A stretch of DNA of 64,000 nt, taken from positions 33,378 to 97,377 of the forward strand of contig JBEVKW010000350.1 in the NCBI GenBank assembly GCA_040509495.1, given 5' to 3'. Source of the DNA: Terrimonas_A sp040509495. GTDB lineage: Bacteria > Bacteroidota > Bacteroidia > Chitinophagales > Chitinophagaceae. The notes beneath the pieces were generated by a model, which searched no databases, was not told the DNA's origin, and saw only the letters and a program-made list of their open reading frames with translations. Position 1 is the stretch's first letter. Each line of letters starts with the position of its first letter. Shown here piece after piece: positions 7,996 through 17,401 of the stretch. Position numbers and translations under genes: made by a program.

Positions 7996-8808
7996 ATGCC
8001 CGAAGAACCTAGAGTATCCATTACTAACTTGATGACCAAGTTTGTTACTGGAAACGAACTTAACCCTACCGAACAAGCGGAGATTAGGAACAGAATCGGT
8101 TCGGGGACGGGGAGCGCTGGCGATGAACTGGAAGAACGGACAACCGCCCTTGAGGAAACTGTCACTACAGTAAATAACGACTTAGAGGACATCAAAGAAC
8201 AACTTGCCGCTTTAAACTACGTTGCGCCAGTTATTACTTCTTTCACTAACAATGTTGTGGCGGTCGAAAAAGGCACTTTGGTTAATGATATAACTCTTAC
8301 TTGGGCCATCAATAAAACACTTACAACTGGTGCCAGCATCAACATCAATCAAGGTATCGGCAGCAAGCCTATCAACGCTACAAATCACGTTATTGCAGAC
8401 GCTAATCTCTCTACGGACCGCACTTATACACTTACCGTTGATGACGGCACCACAAAACCGGGGCATATCGTCACAAGAACAACGGATATAAAGTTTCAGA
8501 ATAAGCTATATTGGGGAACATCAGCCAAAGAAGACGATTATACTTCTGCCGACATCCTCGCCTTGCCTAACAAAGTGCTGAGCGCCACAAAAGTAAGAAA
8601 TATTACTTTAGATGGAGAAGGTAAGTATATTCTTTTCGCAAGCCCGGTAGCGTTAGGTCCTGTAAATTTCGTTGTTGAAGGTTTTGTTACTACGTTTGTT
8701 CCTGAAACCATTGGTTTTCTTAACGCATCCGGGTATCAAGAACAATACTACGTTTATCGGTCCCAATATATTCAAAACGGAACCGACATTGCCATTTCTA
8801 CCAACTAA
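7996..8808 (+). CDS. virion structural protein with coiled coil, fibre-like
   Basis: 270 residues. Residues about 38-74 form a coiled coil (LEERTTALEETVTTVNNDLE), then beta-rich repeats: ITLTWAINKTLTTGASININ, TYTLTVDDGT and an end with GYQEQYYVYRSQYIQNGTD. This arrangement occurs in phage fibre or appendage proteins; I cannot name a specific family. Its place between the minor head protein and a large fibre/esterase suggests a head fibre or whisker. Confidence 0.5.
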   Translation: MPEEPRVSITNLMTKFVTGNELNPTEQAEIRNRIGSGTGSAGDELEERTTALEETVTTVNNDLEDIKEQLAALNYVAPVITSFTNNVVAVEKGTLVNDITLTWAINKTLTTGASININQGIGSKPINATNHVIADANLSTDRTYTLTVDDGTTKPGHIVTRTTDIKFQNKLYWGTSAKEDDYTSADILALPNKVLSATKVRNITLDGEGKYILFASPVALGPVNFVVEGFVTTFVPETIGFLNASGYQEQYYVYRSQYIQNGTDIAISTN

Positions 8809-8814
8809 TATTTT

Positions 8815-11800
8815 ATGCCAGTTCCTGTTATCGATACCGTCACTCGGAAAAACCCGAATGACAGATACCCTGTTACCAAAGCTAATGAAGCGCTTGGCGG
8901 ACACTATAATGTTGATACTATTGCGCAACGCAATAACATTCCGATGGAATGCCGCTTGGAAGGCATGGAAGTCTCTGTTAAAGAAACAGGACTTACTTAT
9001 AAACTTCAAGACGGTATCACCAATGCTCATTTTGTTGATCGGTTAGGTGTTATTAAGACGGTCACAACCTCCCTTGATAGCAGAGCTACCACTTTGGAAG
9101 AGCAAGCGTTTCAGCAGCTTCCACAGCAAACGATCCTAGGCAACCCCGGCACTAGTTCAACAATCGCTCAGGCTATGCCGCTTAGCCATGGCGTCAAAGT
9201 CCGAAATGGCAAGTTAGGAGTGGGCGGAGATGAATCGTGGACTAACGTAAAAATCTATATCGCTTGCCGCACGGATAACCAACCCGGAACAGGCACTATC
9301 AATGACCCGTTTGACGGTAGCACTGCCGCCAAAATCGATGCGATTCTAAAGCCATATAGTGATAATTTCACTAAGATAAACGTCTATTGGTATCCCGGCG
9401 TTTATGTGTTCAACCCTGTTAAGGTGTTGGATGTGTATCCGTTTAGTTCCACGGAACCGACTTGGGTTTGGCGTGATGGCTGGCATTGGGAAGGAGCGGG
9501 CAAGGGACGGACTATCTGGAAATCTGATCCTGCCGCGCACAAAGCCGATGACCCTACCGGCGCATTTATCATGTGGCGTTGGGGTTTCAAGCCTAACCAG
9601 CAACTGAAATGTGCATCTATCAAAAACGGCACGATTGACTGTTCCGTTACAGGCGCGGACAACACCTCCCTTCCCGGTCCGGCTAAAACTTACACGTTAG
9701 CTTTTGACTTCGATGTTGAAGACTTTACTTGTAAGGAAGTTGAGTTTATCAATGCCGGTGGACGTGGGCAGGAAATATTTCCGGTTATTATTACTAACGG
9801 TTTGTTGAGCACTACAAATGCTTGTCGTGTGCTTATTAGCCGTTGTAATTCCAAAGACCTTCATCAAGCCGGTAACGGCACTGGAATTCTACTTCATTCA
9901 GCGCAACCCGGTCTGACACATGAGTTTACAGTTGTTAATTGTGCGTTTACGGATCAATACATAACATGGGTTAACGTTAACCATGTTTCGATTCTTTATA
10001 ACTACTTCTTCAACGGAAGGTCCGGATACTCTAACATCAATGTTGATACGGGTAAAAACTATCGTGCCCGAATTGAAGGTAATATCTTCATGGATGCCGG
10101 CAGCACCGCGCATCACTTAGGATGTATTACTGTTGGTAACTATGTTGCAGGACCGGAAACTTTTGAATTTGAAGCGGCTGATTTTATTATCAGAAATAAC
10201 TTCTGTCAGCCTCGCCATGATGCTGTTGCGCCAGTTGCGTTGCTGAGATGTGCGGGAGCTTGCAAACGGTTCATCGTGGAAGGGAACTTCTTCAAGAAGA
10301 TGACTCCCTTTGCGCCGTATGGTTATTTCGATGACTCTACCATTCTAACGCAAACCCCATTCTATCCGGGATACGGCATCAACCTTGGGTGGCATGTTCC
10401 GACAATTCCTAACGAACCTATTCAGGCATGGAATAACGTTTGCATCGATGACGGAAGCGTTCCGCTTGGTCTTGAGAACCGTATCAACGGAGACGCGGTA
10501 ATTGGTGGCGTCAGCATTGCTGGTTTGAGCACTAGCAAAGCAGGCAGGGATCTTGAAAACGTGTTCTCCGGAACCGTCCTTAACCGTCATATTGGCTCTA
10601 AAGCCGTTGACATCGCTAACCTTAGCGATGCGGTTATGGCGCTCATGGGCGGCGGACTTGATCCTGCTAAAGCTAAAGGCAATTGGAATGCTAGCCTTAA
10701 CGTTCCTGCATTGCCAGCGGCTTCCGGGCATTCAGGGGAATACTATTGGGTTTCCACCGCAGGTAATGGCGCGGGTGGGAATGGCGCGGCTAATGGTCCA
10801 TGGACCGTAGGCGAAACCATTTACTCTGACGGAACAGCATGGGTTAAGAAACCACAAGCACCGCTTAACATTGCTCCCGGCTCGCTTGATTTCTACGATA
10901 TTGGAAACTTTGAAATCAGAGATGACGCTAAGCTAGCGGATGGGACTGACATTGCGGTTTGCTTTGCCACTGAAGACGGCACGGAATCTATTATCACATG
11001 GACTCCGCTAGGTGTTCCTATTCCTAATCCTACACAAGCGCTGGCTACTGAAATCCAAGCCATCAATAACCAGTTAGGCTCTTTCCAACCGTTACTTGTC
11101 TATCTAAACAACGGAGGAATTGGGCTTAACAAAATTGCGGGTTTTGAAGTCCGCGAAGAAGGCGCTTGGTATTTGGAAGGTGAGACAAAGGTTCATCTTC
11201 CGTATGTGTTGGCTACTGAAGACGGCACGGAAATTGTTAGCGCTAATAAGACGGACGGAACTCCTGTTCCGACTCCCGGTGGTGCTGCTATCGTGGCGTT
11301 GCAGGAACGCGTTACCGACATTGAGGCTCTAACCGATAATCTTAGCGAAGGGAGCCTGCCCTTGCAGTGGCTTGAGCACTATGAAGTCAGAGAAGCCGGC
11401 GCATGGTTAGGAGATGATCCGGAAAACCGGACTCATTTGCCATGGGTGTTTGCCACTGAAGACGGCACGGAAATTGTTAATGCTGGCGATGTGGATGGAG
11501 TTATCTGGCCTAAACAGTCTGCGGATGTTGAAATTCCTGAACCAATTCCGCCGGCTAACTATATACTGTATGGTAAGGATTCTGGCGGTGTCGGTATTAG
11601 CGATGACAGCGGAGAAAGCACGCTTATCGACACGTCTGGAATTTTTCGGGACTTTCAGCCTAGCGGCGAGGAAGACGTGTTTATTGCTAGGTCAAACCGT
11701 TACGCTGGAACATTCTCTAAGCATAAAATCAAAAAGACAGTTCCGTCAGCACTTTCTACGTCTCCTAAAATCCTGTTAGGGTTTGGGATGACCGGTCAGA

Positions 11801-12951
11801 GCTTGTCTGTTGGTGCATCCTCTAATCCTACGTTGACGACTACGGTGGTTCATCCGGGATATAACCTAATGTTCAACGGAGGAACAAACGCTGGTATGGT
11901 TTCTTCGGATAAACTAGACTTCTATCCGGAGGATGCTACATCGTTTGTTGATATGTATGAAAAGGTCTATTTTCCTACCGGACCTTACCGCGAAACTCCT
12001 ATCATTGGAGCACTTAACCGAATCAACACAATTAACCAGCAGAATATGGGAATGCGGGTTAAGTTGTGGGGAGCCAGTCACGGACGCGGCGGAGCGCGAT
12101 ATAACGACATCAAGAAAGGAAAGCCGTCATACACTAACTTCCTATACGAGATTACTCGCGCTAAAGCGTTGGCGGATGCTAACGGATGGACGTTCATTTA
12201 TGTTGGAACCTTCATGATTCATGGAGAGACAGACCGACGTGATGGAACTTCCGCCGCTACGTATGCAAGCTATCTAAACGAACTGTTGAATGATGAAACT
12301 GCGGATGTTAAGGCCATCACCGGCCAGACATTCGATCATTTCCTCATTACGGATCAAATGCATAGTTGGACTGCGGAAGCCTATGGCTTTGCTACTCCAA
12401 CAACTACGATAGGCCAGCTTAACGCCGCCCTTAGTAACCCTCGCATTATCCTAGCCGGTCCAAAATATTGGCTTAACTATAGCGGTGACGGCATTCACTT
12501 GCCGGGACTTAGCTCACGTAAGGCAGGGGAGCAACTTGGCAAAGCAGCCTATGCTAAGATATTCGGAAATGGTATCTGGCATCCGTTTGCGCCAATTGAA
12601 ATTGGTCAGACTTCAGATAAGGTTTGGGCTAAGATGCGAACACCTCAAGGGCACGGTCTTATCTTCGATACGGCACGCGTTAGTGACCCCGGCAACCTTG
12701 GATTTGAGCTTGTTGGCGGCAGCATAAGCGGCACTCCTTATATCGAAGGAGACCGTGTTGTTATCCCTAAGATAGGCTCCGCTACAGACCTACGTTATGC
12801 GTTTACTGGCATTATCGGCAATGATGGCGGACCGCTTACAGGAGCGCGTGGATGCTTGAGAGACTTGTCCCCTGACGTTAGCGTGTTCACTACGGAAGCG
12901 CTTCCTAACCATTGTGCTACATTTGATATGTCCGTCCCTCCCGCTCCCTAA
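8815..12951 (+). CDS. large fibre/spike protein with lyase-like and SGNH esterase domains
   Basis: 1378 residues. N-terminal fibre-type module (YPVTKANEALGG, NIPMECRLEGMEV), then a parallel beta-helix-like region with many short Asn/Gly-rich turns (about residues 150-600, pectate-lyase-like). Three related blocks near 690-910 each contain ATEDGTE (DNA copies at 10966, 11212 and 11451). The C-terminal third is an SGNH/sialate-O-acetylesterase-like domain: GFGMTGQSLSVGA (about 990-1002), HGETD (about 1135) and GDGIHLPG (about 1223). Probably degrades or deacetylates surface glycans during attachment. It lies among head genes, so head fibre or tail spike are both possible. It holds no palindrome copy. 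Confidence 0.65.
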   Translation: MPVPVIDTVTRKNPNDRYPVTKANEALGGHYNVDTIAQRNNIPMECRLEGMEVSVKETGLTYKLQDGITNAHFVDRLGVIKTVTTSLDSRATTLEEQAFQQLPQQTILGNPGTSSTIAQAMPLSHGVKVRNGKLGVGGDESWTNVKIYIACRTDNQPGTGTINDPFDGSTAAKIDAILKPYSDNFTKINVYWYPGVYVFNPVKVLDVYPFSSTEPTWVWRDGWHWEGAGKGRTIWKSDPAAHKADDPTGAFIMWRWGFKPNQQLKCASIKNGTIDCSVTGADNTSLPGPAKTYTLAFDFDVEDFTCKEVEFINAGGRGQEIFPVIITNGLLSTTNACRVLISRCNSKDLHQAGNGTGILLHSAQPGLTHEFTVVNCAFTDQYITWVNVNHVSILYNYFFNGRSGYSNINVDTGKNYRARIEGNIFMDAGSTAHHLGCITVGNYVAGPETFEFEAADFIIRNNFCQPRHDAVAPVALLRCAGACKRFIVEGNFFKKMTPFAPYGYFDDSTILTQTPFYPGYGINLGWHVPTIPNEPIQAWNNVCIDDGSVPLGLENRINGDAVIGGVSIAGLSTSKAGRDLENVFSGTVLNRHIGSKAVDIANLSDAVMALMGGGLDPAKAKGNWNASLNVPALPAASGHSGEYYWVSTAGNGAGGNGAANGPWTVGETIYSDGTAWVKKPQAPLNIAPGSLDFYDIGNFEIRDDAKLADGTDIAVCFATEDGTESIITWTPLGVPIPNPTQALATEIQAINNQLGSFQPLLVYLNNGGIGLNKIAGFEVREEGAWYLEGETKVHLPYVLATEDGTEIVSANKTDGTPVPTPGGAAIVALQERVTDIEALTDNLSEGSLPLQWLEHYEVREAGAWLGDDPENRTHLPWVFATEDGTEIVNAGDVDGVIWPKQSADVEIPEPIPPANYILYGKDSGGVGISDDSGESTLIDTSGIFRDFQPSGEEDVFIARSNRYAGTFSKHKIKKTVPSALSTSPKILLGFGMTGQSLSVGASSNPTLTTTVVHPGYNLMFNGGTNAGMVSSDKLDFYPEDATSFVDMYEKVYFPTGPYRETPIIGALNRINTINQQNMGMRVKLWGASHGRGGARYNDIKKGKPSYTNFLYEITRAKALADANGWTFIYVGTFMIHGETDRRDGTSAATYASYLNELLNDETADVKAITGQTFDHFLITDQMHSWTAEAYGFATPTTTIGQLNAALSNPRIILAGPKYWLNYSGDGIHLPGLSSRKAGEQLGKAAYAKIFGNGIWHPFAPIEIGQTSDKVWAKMRTPQGHGLIFDTARVSDPGNLGFELVGGSISGTPYIEGDRVVIPKIGSATDLRYAFTGIIGNDGGPLTGARGCLRDLSPDVSVFTTEALPNHCATFDMSVPPAP

Positions 12952-12984
12952 TACATTGATTCATATCCTTAACTAAAGCTATTT

Positions 12985-13851
12985 ATGCCTAAATCTATTA
13001 TCATTCGTCTTCCGGGAATCACCGCTAACGGACAGCGTCCCTTGATTCAGTCCGCCCCGCTTCCTCCGCTTTGGACTCCGCAACAGCTTACTGGCTTGCG
13101 TGGTCATTGGGTTCCTAATACTCTGGCGGGGGTTGATGGAACTGAAATTGAAAACCTTGCCGCGTCTAGTGGCCTATCAAACACAATTTATCAGACTACC
13201 GCAGGAAGGAAACCAGTTATCGCGGCATTGGGCGGACGCAAGGCGGCTTACTTTGACGGCGTTGATGACGGATTCCGTTCTCCTGATGTTGGCGCTCTCA
13301 ACGCCGCAGACAAGATTACTATGTTTTTCCGTCTCAAAATGGATGGATTCGATACCGATAACGGGCTTAAACCTATTATGGTTTTTTATGGCGGCACTAC
13401 TGCTATTACCCGTCTCTATTTCGGCTTGGAAAATGTAAGTGGAGCCAGTAAACGACTTGGTTTTGCTTATCGTAACAACGACGCGGATACTTCAAAGTTT
13501 GCATGGTCTAGCACTGTCGCTGATCTTAACGAGCACGTCATTATTGCATCGTTTGACCGCTCTGTTTCTCCTACCCGTTTTGAAATATGGATGGACGGAG
13601 TTAACATCATGGGAACTAATACTATCTACAATGCCGGCGCATGGGATGCCGTTGATGGTGCTACTCCCTACATTGGAGCGTCAAACGCTACTGGATTCAA
13701 AGGACGGCTTAGCAACTTCGGTTACATTCGGAACATTCTGAACACTGCTAACCGTCAGTATTTGGAAGGCTATCTGGCTCATTCTGGAAATCTGCTTACG
13801 CTTCCTAACGCGCATCCGTATTTTACTCAGCCTCCGCGACTGAGCGCGTAA
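12985..13851 (+). CDS. LamG-like jelly-roll virion protein
   Basis: 288 residues. The segments AAYFDGVDDGFRSPDVG, ITMFFRLKMDGF, FEIWMDGVNIMGTN and KGRLSNFGYIRNIL follow the concanavalin A-like/LamG pattern (DGVDD, then buried strands, then a terminal strand with residues linking to a helix). Such domains bind glycans. Together with the upstream esterase it suggests a surface-glycan-binding appendage. No signal peptide. Confidence 0.6.
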   Translation: MPKSIIIRLPGITANGQRPLIQSAPLPPLWTPQQLTGLRGHWVPNTLAGVDGTEIENLAASSGLSNTIYQTTAGRKPVIAALGGRKAAYFDGVDDGFRSPDVGALNAADKITMFFRLKMDGFDTDNGLKPIMVFYGGTTAITRLYFGLENVSGASKRLGFAYRNNDADTSKFAWSSTVADLNEHVIIASFDRSVSPTRFEIWMDGVNIMGTNTIYNAGAWDAVDGATPYIGASNATGFKGRLSNFGYIRNILNTANRQYLEGYLAHSGNLLTLPNAHPYFTQPPRLSA

Positions 13852-13856
13852 GTCGT

Positions 13857-13871
13857 TTGCAACAGTTGCAA
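13857..13871. repeat. dispersed palindrome copy, intergenic
   Basis: TTGCAACAGTTGCAA, six bases after the LamG-like gene and 17 before the protease gene. Confidence 0.95.
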
Positions 13872-13888
13872 ATCTTATTTCAATTGTT

Positions 13889-14473
13889 ATGGCTATCACA
13901 AAAAAACCAAACAAGCGCATTGTGCGCTTTACTAAGATAGATGCGAAAAAGAAGAAGGTTTGGGGAGTCGTATATAGCCCGCTAGCGATTGATTCTCACG
14001 GCGATTTGATGACTTCGGAAGAGATAGAGAAAGCCGCGCATGGCTTCCTTCCGAAGGATTTAACAATCGCTGTTGACGAAAATCATAACCATATTCCCAC
14101 ATGGTCCAAAATCATTGAATCCTATATTGTCAGGGCAGAAGGTGACGTTGGCGATGTAGGCGCGTGGGTTGTTGGAATGCAAATCACTAACGATGGTGTA
14201 TGGAACAAGATTCTGAAAGGGGAGCTTACCGGATATTCGTTTGAAGGAACCGGAATGCGCCGCAAAGCGGAAGCTATCACCGCGTATCAGCGTTACCGCA
14301 TTGTGAATCTTGCCCCTGCGGAAGACGGCCATACGCATTTGGCTTTCCTTGAATACGACGAAGGAGGAAGGGTTATCAGGGGATGGACTAACGAAGTAAA
14401 CAAGCACAAGCACAATATTCTATACAACACCATAACGGAATTATCAGACTCTCACCGTCATAGACTAACATGA
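13889..14473 (+). CDS. XkdF-type prohead protease
   Basis: 194 residues. VWGVVYSPLAIDSHGDLMT and EEIEKAAHGFL at the N terminus, then IESYIV and VWNKILKGELTGYSFEG (about 106-122), match the XkdF putative phage serine protease family, which processes the prohead. A His-rich tail follows (EVNKHKHNIL, SDSHRHRLT), unusual for the family. The stop overlaps the next ATG (ATGA 14470-14473), and the product of that gene resembles another XkdF segment, so the protease function may be split. Confidence 0.7.
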   Translation: MAITKKPNKRIVRFTKIDAKKKKVWGVVYSPLAIDSHGDLMTSEEIEKAAHGFLPKDLTIAVDENHNHIPTWSKIIESYIVRAEGDVGDVGAWVVGMQITNDGVWNKILKGELTGYSFEGTGMRRKAEAITAYQRYRIVNLAPAEDGHTHLAFLEYDEGGRVIRGWTNEVNKHKHNILYNTITELSDSHRHRLT

Positions 14474-14871
14474 TCAAACAACGCATTGTCAGGAACAAGA
14501 AAGAGGTTCATTTGCTGGAAGACGTGGACGTAACCCATGTGTCACTTGTGGACCGTCCCGCTAACCGAACCGCGTTCAGCATTGTTAAGAGAAACGCGGC
14601 GGCTAAAAAAGTCAAATTAACCTTTGACTCCCATACAAAAGCAGCGGATAATTCAGCTAGAAATAATAGTGTAAGCAAAGGCGAGGAAGGAAAGACAGAC
14701 ACTAAACCCCGTGGTCAGTGGGTTAGTAATAAGGACGGAAAGAGGTTCTTTATCGCGGAGCGGAAAGCTCGCGTTAGGGATAAGACAGGAAGACACAAGG
14801 CAGTGCGCCGCAGACCGGCAACGCCTAATAAGTCCAAAATGAAGGATAAGACACATCCTTTGCCTACCTAA
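14470..14871 (+). CDS. XkdF-related head maturation protein
   Basis: 133 residues. VDVTHVSLVDRPANRTAFSI (about 18-37) is the SLVDxPAN motif found in XkdF-like and other prohead protease proteins. The remainder is Lys/Arg-rich and low in complexity. Coupled by ATGA overlap to the preceding protease-like gene. Either a second half of a split protease or a separate internal scaffold component. Confidence 0.55.
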   Translation: MIKQRIVRNKKEVHLLEDVDVTHVSLVDRPANRTAFSIVKRNAAAKKVKLTFDSHTKAADNSARNNSVSKGEEGKTDTKPRGQWVSNKDGKRFFIAERKARVRDKTGRHKAVRRRPATPNKSKMKDKTHPLPT

Positions 14872-14893
14872 TATCAACAAGTTTACCTATCAC

Positions 14894-16144
14894 ATGAAAT
14901 TGCGAATCATTAACAAACCGCAAAGCCGTGTTCCTCTCTACAAAAGGAACGCTTCTGCAACAGTTGCAAAAAAAGACCCTATCATTCAGCGGATGGAGTT
15001 TCTTAAATCGGAATTCAGTTCCACCGCTGAAGTTCAAACCGCCCTTGATGAGCATGGCTGGGACATTGGCAAAAACAAGATTGTCGAGAAAGACGACCGT
15101 TTTGTTATCACCGATGCCCCTCTAACCAAGTTTCAGAAAGGCACGGTTAGTGAAATCGATGGACCCGCTGAAGGTTTTATCGTTTATGCCGGAAAACTCA
15201 CCAAAGCCGACGACAGCACCGATGATGACGCCACCGGAGACGATGACGACAATACAGAAGACGGTGACGACGGAGATGAAGGAGAGGAAGGGGAAAACGC
15301 CGACATTGAAAATCAGGAAGGCGATGACGATGGCGAGGAAGGCACGGAAAACGGTGAAGACGGGGAAGAAACGGAGGACGTGGAAAAGACAGTTAGCGCT
15401 GGCGCTGGCGGTCCCCCGGTTAAGAAACCCGTCAAGAAGCCTGTTCCTACCAAAGACAATCCTGTCGCCAAATCCAGCAAAGCCGGCAAAGTCAAAAAGT
15501 CCTCTAAAGAGGACAATCATGTGCTTGCGGCTATTTACAAATTTGATGGGTGGAGCGCTTCCGAAAACAAGGAAGCTACCAGCATCAAGGATGTTATCAA
15601 AGCCAGCGATGACGCTTCCCCTGTTGGCTTCCGTGAGCTTACTATGGCTATGCAGATTGCGCTTAGCAATATTATGCGTAGCTCCAAAGACCCTGCCGCT
15701 TCCGCTGAGACGCTGCTGGAAGAATTTGGCACTTGTGTTATGGCTATGGTGGACATCAGCAAGACGGCTAAAGGCACTAGCAAAGCCGGTCTTATCAAGT
15801 CCATGATGAACCTGACACAACCCGCGCAAGAGGAAGACGATGACGCGGATGATGCGCCGGTTCGCAAGGTGAAGAAGAGCGTTAGCGCTGGCAAGACCAA
15901 AGAAGAAACCCGCCTTGAAAAGCTGGTGGAATCTCTGGTCAAATCCGGTGAAGAACAGAACAAGCGCATTGATAAGCTTATGAAGGCTGCTGGTCAGTCT
16001 CCGGCGGCTATCGATGACGGAGATGATGAAGAAGATTTTGAATTCCTGTCCAAGGATGCCGGAGAGGAAGACGAAGATGATGAAAGCATTACCTCCTATC
16101 TGAATAAGCGCAACAACCGCCCGCGTGGTCTCAACTTCCAATAA
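14894..16144 (+). CDS. acidic capsid scaffold-like protein
   Basis: 416 residues. The N terminus carries SATVAK (palindrome copy 14955-14969). Residues about 98-165 are almost wholly Asp/Glu/Gly (DDDATGDDDDN, DGDEGEEGEN), followed by a Lys/Pro linker, a helical region (about 215-300) and a C-terminal coiled coil (EETRLEKLVESLVKSGEEQ). Position directly before the major capsid gene and composition fit a scaffolding protein. The long opposite-strand frame covering it is a composition artefact. Confidence 0.6.
   Translation: MKLRIINKPQSRVPLYKRNASATVAKKDPIIQRMEFLKSEFSSTAEVQTALDEHGWDIGKNKIVEKDDRFVITDAPLTKFQKGTVSEIDGPAEGFIVYAGKLTKADDSTDDDATGDDDDNTEDGDDGDEGEEGENADIENQEGDDDGEEGTENGEDGEETEDVEKTVSAGAGGPPVKKPVKKPVPTKDNPVAKSSKAGKVKKSSKEDNHVLAAIYKFDGWSASENKEATSIKDVIKASDDASPVGFRELTMAMQIALSNIMRSSKDPAASAETLLEEFGTCVMAMVDISKTAKGTSKAGLIKSMMNLTQPAQEEDDDADDAPVRKVKKSVSAGKTKEETRLEKLVESLVKSGEEQNKRIDKLMKAAGQSPAAIDDGDDEEDFEFLSKDAGEEDEDDESITSYLNKRNNRPRGLNFQ
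14955..14969. repeat. dispersed palindrome copy, coding (SATVAK)
   Basis: CTGCAACAGTTGCAA, near the N terminus of the scaffold-like protein. Confidence 0.85.
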
Positions 16145-16161
16145 CAACCTAACTACAGTTT

Positions 16162-16176
16162 TCGCAACTGTTGCAA
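16162..16176. repeat. dispersed palindrome copy, intergenic
   Basis: TCGCAACTGTTGCAA, 24 bases before the major capsid start codon. Confidence 0.95.
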
Positions 16177-16200
16177 ATCAATTCTCACTGCTAATCAAAA

Positions 16201-17262
16201 ATGATCATCAAGAAAAAAGCTCCCGCCGGGACTAAGAGCCGCATCGAAAAGTCCATTGCCCGCCGCAATGCGCTTATGAAGAGCATCAAGGAAATGGATG
16301 CGCTCATGAAGAGCCACAACATTTCACCTGACGCATTCCGCGCCTATCAAGGACGGCAGTTCATGGCCAAAGCAGACCTTGCCACCGCTACCTTCCGTTC
16401 CCAAGGTGGCTGTTTGGACCCTTATCAGGAAAAGCGGTTCATTCGCAACATCGTTGAGTCTCCTACCATTCTCAATTATGCACGGGTGGTGGATATGCCT
16501 ACCGACAAGTATAAAATCCCTAAACTGGCTATTGGCAGTCAGTTCTTTGTGGGTGGCGTGGAGAATACGGCTATCGCTTCCGGAGACCGCACGGCTCCTA
16601 TCGCTAGCGAAGTCATTCTGGACGCGTCCGAACTGGTGGGCCAGTTTAACGTGCCGTATGAGACGATGGAAGACAATCTGGAAGGTGACGATTTCGTCAA
16701 CACCCTCCTTGATCTTGTTAGCGCTCAAGCCGCTCTGGACCTTGAGAACCTGATGCTGAAAGGCGATACTTCTCTGGACACTAGCACTCAGCTTAACCGG
16801 CTGCTTCGCGTTCAAGATGGCTACTTGAAAATCATCCAATCATATGTCGTCAATGCCGGCTCTGCCGCCATGGGCGTTAATGTGATTGGCTCTATCATTA
16901 AAGCGCTTCCGGAGAAATACCGCAACGACCTTGCTAACTTGAGGCTGTTCGTCAACCCTAACGACGAAATCAACCTCCGTCTGGCTTACGCGACTCGCGC
17001 CACTAACCTTGGAGACCAGAATGCTAACAGCCGTGATGTTATCACTCCGCTGGGAGTTCCCGCTACGCGTGCCGCTACGCTTGGCTCCGGTGTTGCGCTG
17101 CTGACTGACCCTCGCAATCTTATCCTTGGTATCCGCCGTCGTATCACTCTGGAAATGGATAGGGACATCGAAACCCGCCAGTTCAAGTTCGTCATGACGT
17201 GCCGTGTGGCCGTCAACATTCAGGAGGAAAAAGCCGTGGTTCGTGCCTACGGTATTGCCTGA
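16201..17262 (+). CDS. major capsid protein, HK97-like fold
   Basis: 353 residues. A basic helical N-terminal arm is followed by a typical HK97-fold order: RSQGGCLDPYQEKRFIRNIV, a P-loop and E-loop region with KIPKLAIGSQFFVGG, DASELVGQFNVPYETMEDNL, the spine helix FVNTLLDLVSAQAALDLENL with LMLKGD, and a C-terminal A-domain ending in VMTCRVAVNIQEEKAVVRAYGI. The pattern of ALDLEN-hhxGD is diagnostic of phage capsid proteins. Two strong hairpins follow the stop. Codon use is biased as expected of a highly expressed gene. Confidence 0.85.
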   Translation: MIIKKKAPAGTKSRIEKSIARRNALMKSIKEMDALMKSHNISPDAFRAYQGRQFMAKADLATATFRSQGGCLDPYQEKRFIRNIVESPTILNYARVVDMPTDKYKIPKLAIGSQFFVGGVENTAIASGDRTAPIASEVILDASELVGQFNVPYETMEDNLEGDDFVNTLLDLVSAQAALDLENLMLKGDTSLDTSTQLNRLLRVQDGYLKIIQSYVVNAGSAAMGVNVIGSIIKALPEKYRNDLANLRLFVNPNDEINLRLAYATRATNLGDQNANSRDVITPLGVPATRAATLGSGVALLTDPRNLILGIRRRITLEMDRDIETRQFKFVMTCRVAVNIQEEKAVVRAYGIA

Positions 17263-17269
17263 CAAAACG

Positions 17270-17351
17270 TTTTAGCGCTGACAAGTTAAGGGTTAATCTG
17301 GTCAGCGCTAAAAGCCGTTATCGGTAGCTTTGCTAACTATCCGGTAACGGC
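17270..17351 (+). promoter_or_regulatory. tandem hairpins after major capsid gene
   Basis: Hairpin 1 pairs TTTTAGCGCTGAC (17270-17282) with GTCAGCGCTAAAA (17301-17313), 13 perfect pairs. Hairpin 2 pairs 17314-17324 with 17341-17351 (11 pairs with one G-U), with an inner TAGC/GCTA stem. Neither is followed by a T-tract on the + strand, so partial termination, RNA processing or 3' stabilisation of the capsid message are likelier than a full stop. Confidence 0.65.
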
Positions 17352-17401
17352 ACTAAATTTCCAAAACCCCTTTAACGCTCAACAAAACCCTATCCAAATT
17401 T

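Noticed and set aside
15122..16147. 341-codon open frame on the - strand
   Set aside because: It is antisense to the acidic scaffold-like gene. Asp/Glu-rich codons (GAY, GAR) on one strand remove stop codons from the other; the + strand protein has sensible domains and neighbours.
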